From: Alphaproteobacteria bacterium
Lineage (GTDB): Bacteria > Pseudomonadota > Alphaproteobacteria > ATCC43930 > CGMCC-115725
Length of the DNA: 5,108 nucleotides
Assembly (NCBI GenBank): GCA_019237175.1
Contig: JAFAHP010000512.1
Span: forward strand, 1 to 5,108
Reading direction: 5' to 3'
Shown: positions 4,774 through 5,108 of the stretch, piece by piece
Numbering within the stretch: position 1 is the first letter of the stretch
How the letters are laid out: each line of letters opens with the position of its first letter
The notes under the pieces: model-generated
Told to the model about the DNA's origin: nothing
The model's input: the letters and a program-made list of their open reading frames with translations, nothing else
Database searches by the model: none
Translations under genes and position numbers: made by a program

Positions 4774-5108
4774 ATGATCACCGCGATCAGCGCCGTTACC
4801 CTGGCGACGCACGATATGCGGCAGGCAGTCGAATTTTACCGTGGTATCGGGTTTGAGATCCTCTATGGCGGTGAAGAGGCATCTTTCACCAGCTTCCGCG
4901 CCGGTCCCGGATATCTGAACCTGATTGCGGCTACCGCGGAGCGGCGCTGGTCGTGGTGGGGGCGCGTGATCTTTTACGAATCCGATGTGGACGCGCTCTA
5001 TGCGCGTCTGGTTGCCGACGGCTATCGCCCCGACACCGAGCCGCGCGACGCCTCATGGGGCGAGCGCTTCTTCCACATCACCGATCCCGACGGCAACGAG
5101 CTGAGCTT
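4774..5108 (+). CDS. VOC superfamily protein (glyoxalase/bleomycin-resistance/dioxygenase fold), 3' truncated
   Basis: The frame opens at ATG 4774 and is still open at the window edge after 111 codons. It shows a beta-alpha-beta-beta-beta VOC unit: V-T-L-A-T-H-D-M-R-Q-A-V-E-F-Y-R-G-I-G-F (8-27), then a second half with V-I-F-Y-E-S-D-V-D-A-L-Y-A-R-L (65-79) and F-F-H-I-T-D-P-D-G-N-E-L-S (99-111). E109 is at the usual metal-ligand position of the last strand. The first strand has Ala rather than the common His near its start, so the metal site may be incomplete. Family lengths are about 120-130 residues, so only the tail is missing. Shine-Dalgarno is weak. Start 18 bases after the Rieske gene implies co-transcription. 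Possible roles are ring-cleavage dioxygenase-like, lyase, isomerase or binding protein; none can be chosen. Confidence 0.88.
   Translation, partial: MITAISAVTLATHDMRQAVEFYRGIGFEILYGGEEASFTSFRAGPGYLNLIAATAERRWSWWGRVIFYESDVDALYARLVADGYRPDTEPRDASWGERFFHITDPDGNELS

Overview
The window is about 5.1 kb of GC-rich (estimated low to mid 60% GC) bacterial DNA. Codon use strongly favours G/C in third positions, and the gene families are typical of soil Alphaproteobacteria, most likely Rhizobiales of the Bradyrhizobium type. That placement comes from protein flavour and composition only; the window has no rRNA or other marker gene. I see no tRNA, rRNA, CRISPR array, insertion sequence or phage gene.

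Layout. (1) 2-343, plus strand: C-terminal end of a vanadium-haloperoxidase-like (PAP2 superfamily) protein, cut by the window edge. (2) 431-787, minus strand: a small stand-alone TfoX N-terminal-domain protein, convergent with the first gene. (3) 904-2974, plus strand: a sigma-factor module. It has two near-identical ECF-type promoters (904-932 and 1281-1309). The first lies just ahead of a small, unrecognised, probably exported protein (958-1320). The second lies ahead of a two-gene operon of a DGPF/YCII-domain protein (1345-1689) and an ECF42-type sigma factor with a long C-terminal extension (1691-2974). (4) 2975-3483: a 509-base non-coding stretch with inverted repeats, an AT-richer island, a good sigma-70-like promoter and a C-rich/G-rich leader. 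(5) 3484-5108, plus strand: a Rieske non-haem iron oxygenase alpha subunit followed after 18 bases by a VOC (glyoxalase/dioxygenase superfamily) protein that runs off the window.

How the parts may work together. The DGPF-sigma pair is a known conserved arrangement, and no anti-sigma gene is present. The two matching promoters, each TGTC(T/C)G, 17 bases, CGTCGT, suggest that the sigma factor drives its own operon and also the small exported protein upstream, forming a compact local regulon. That exported protein is the least described element in the window. The Rieske/VOC pair looks like an independently controlled catabolic operon whose substrate cannot be read from the sequence. No electron-transfer partner is visible inside the window.
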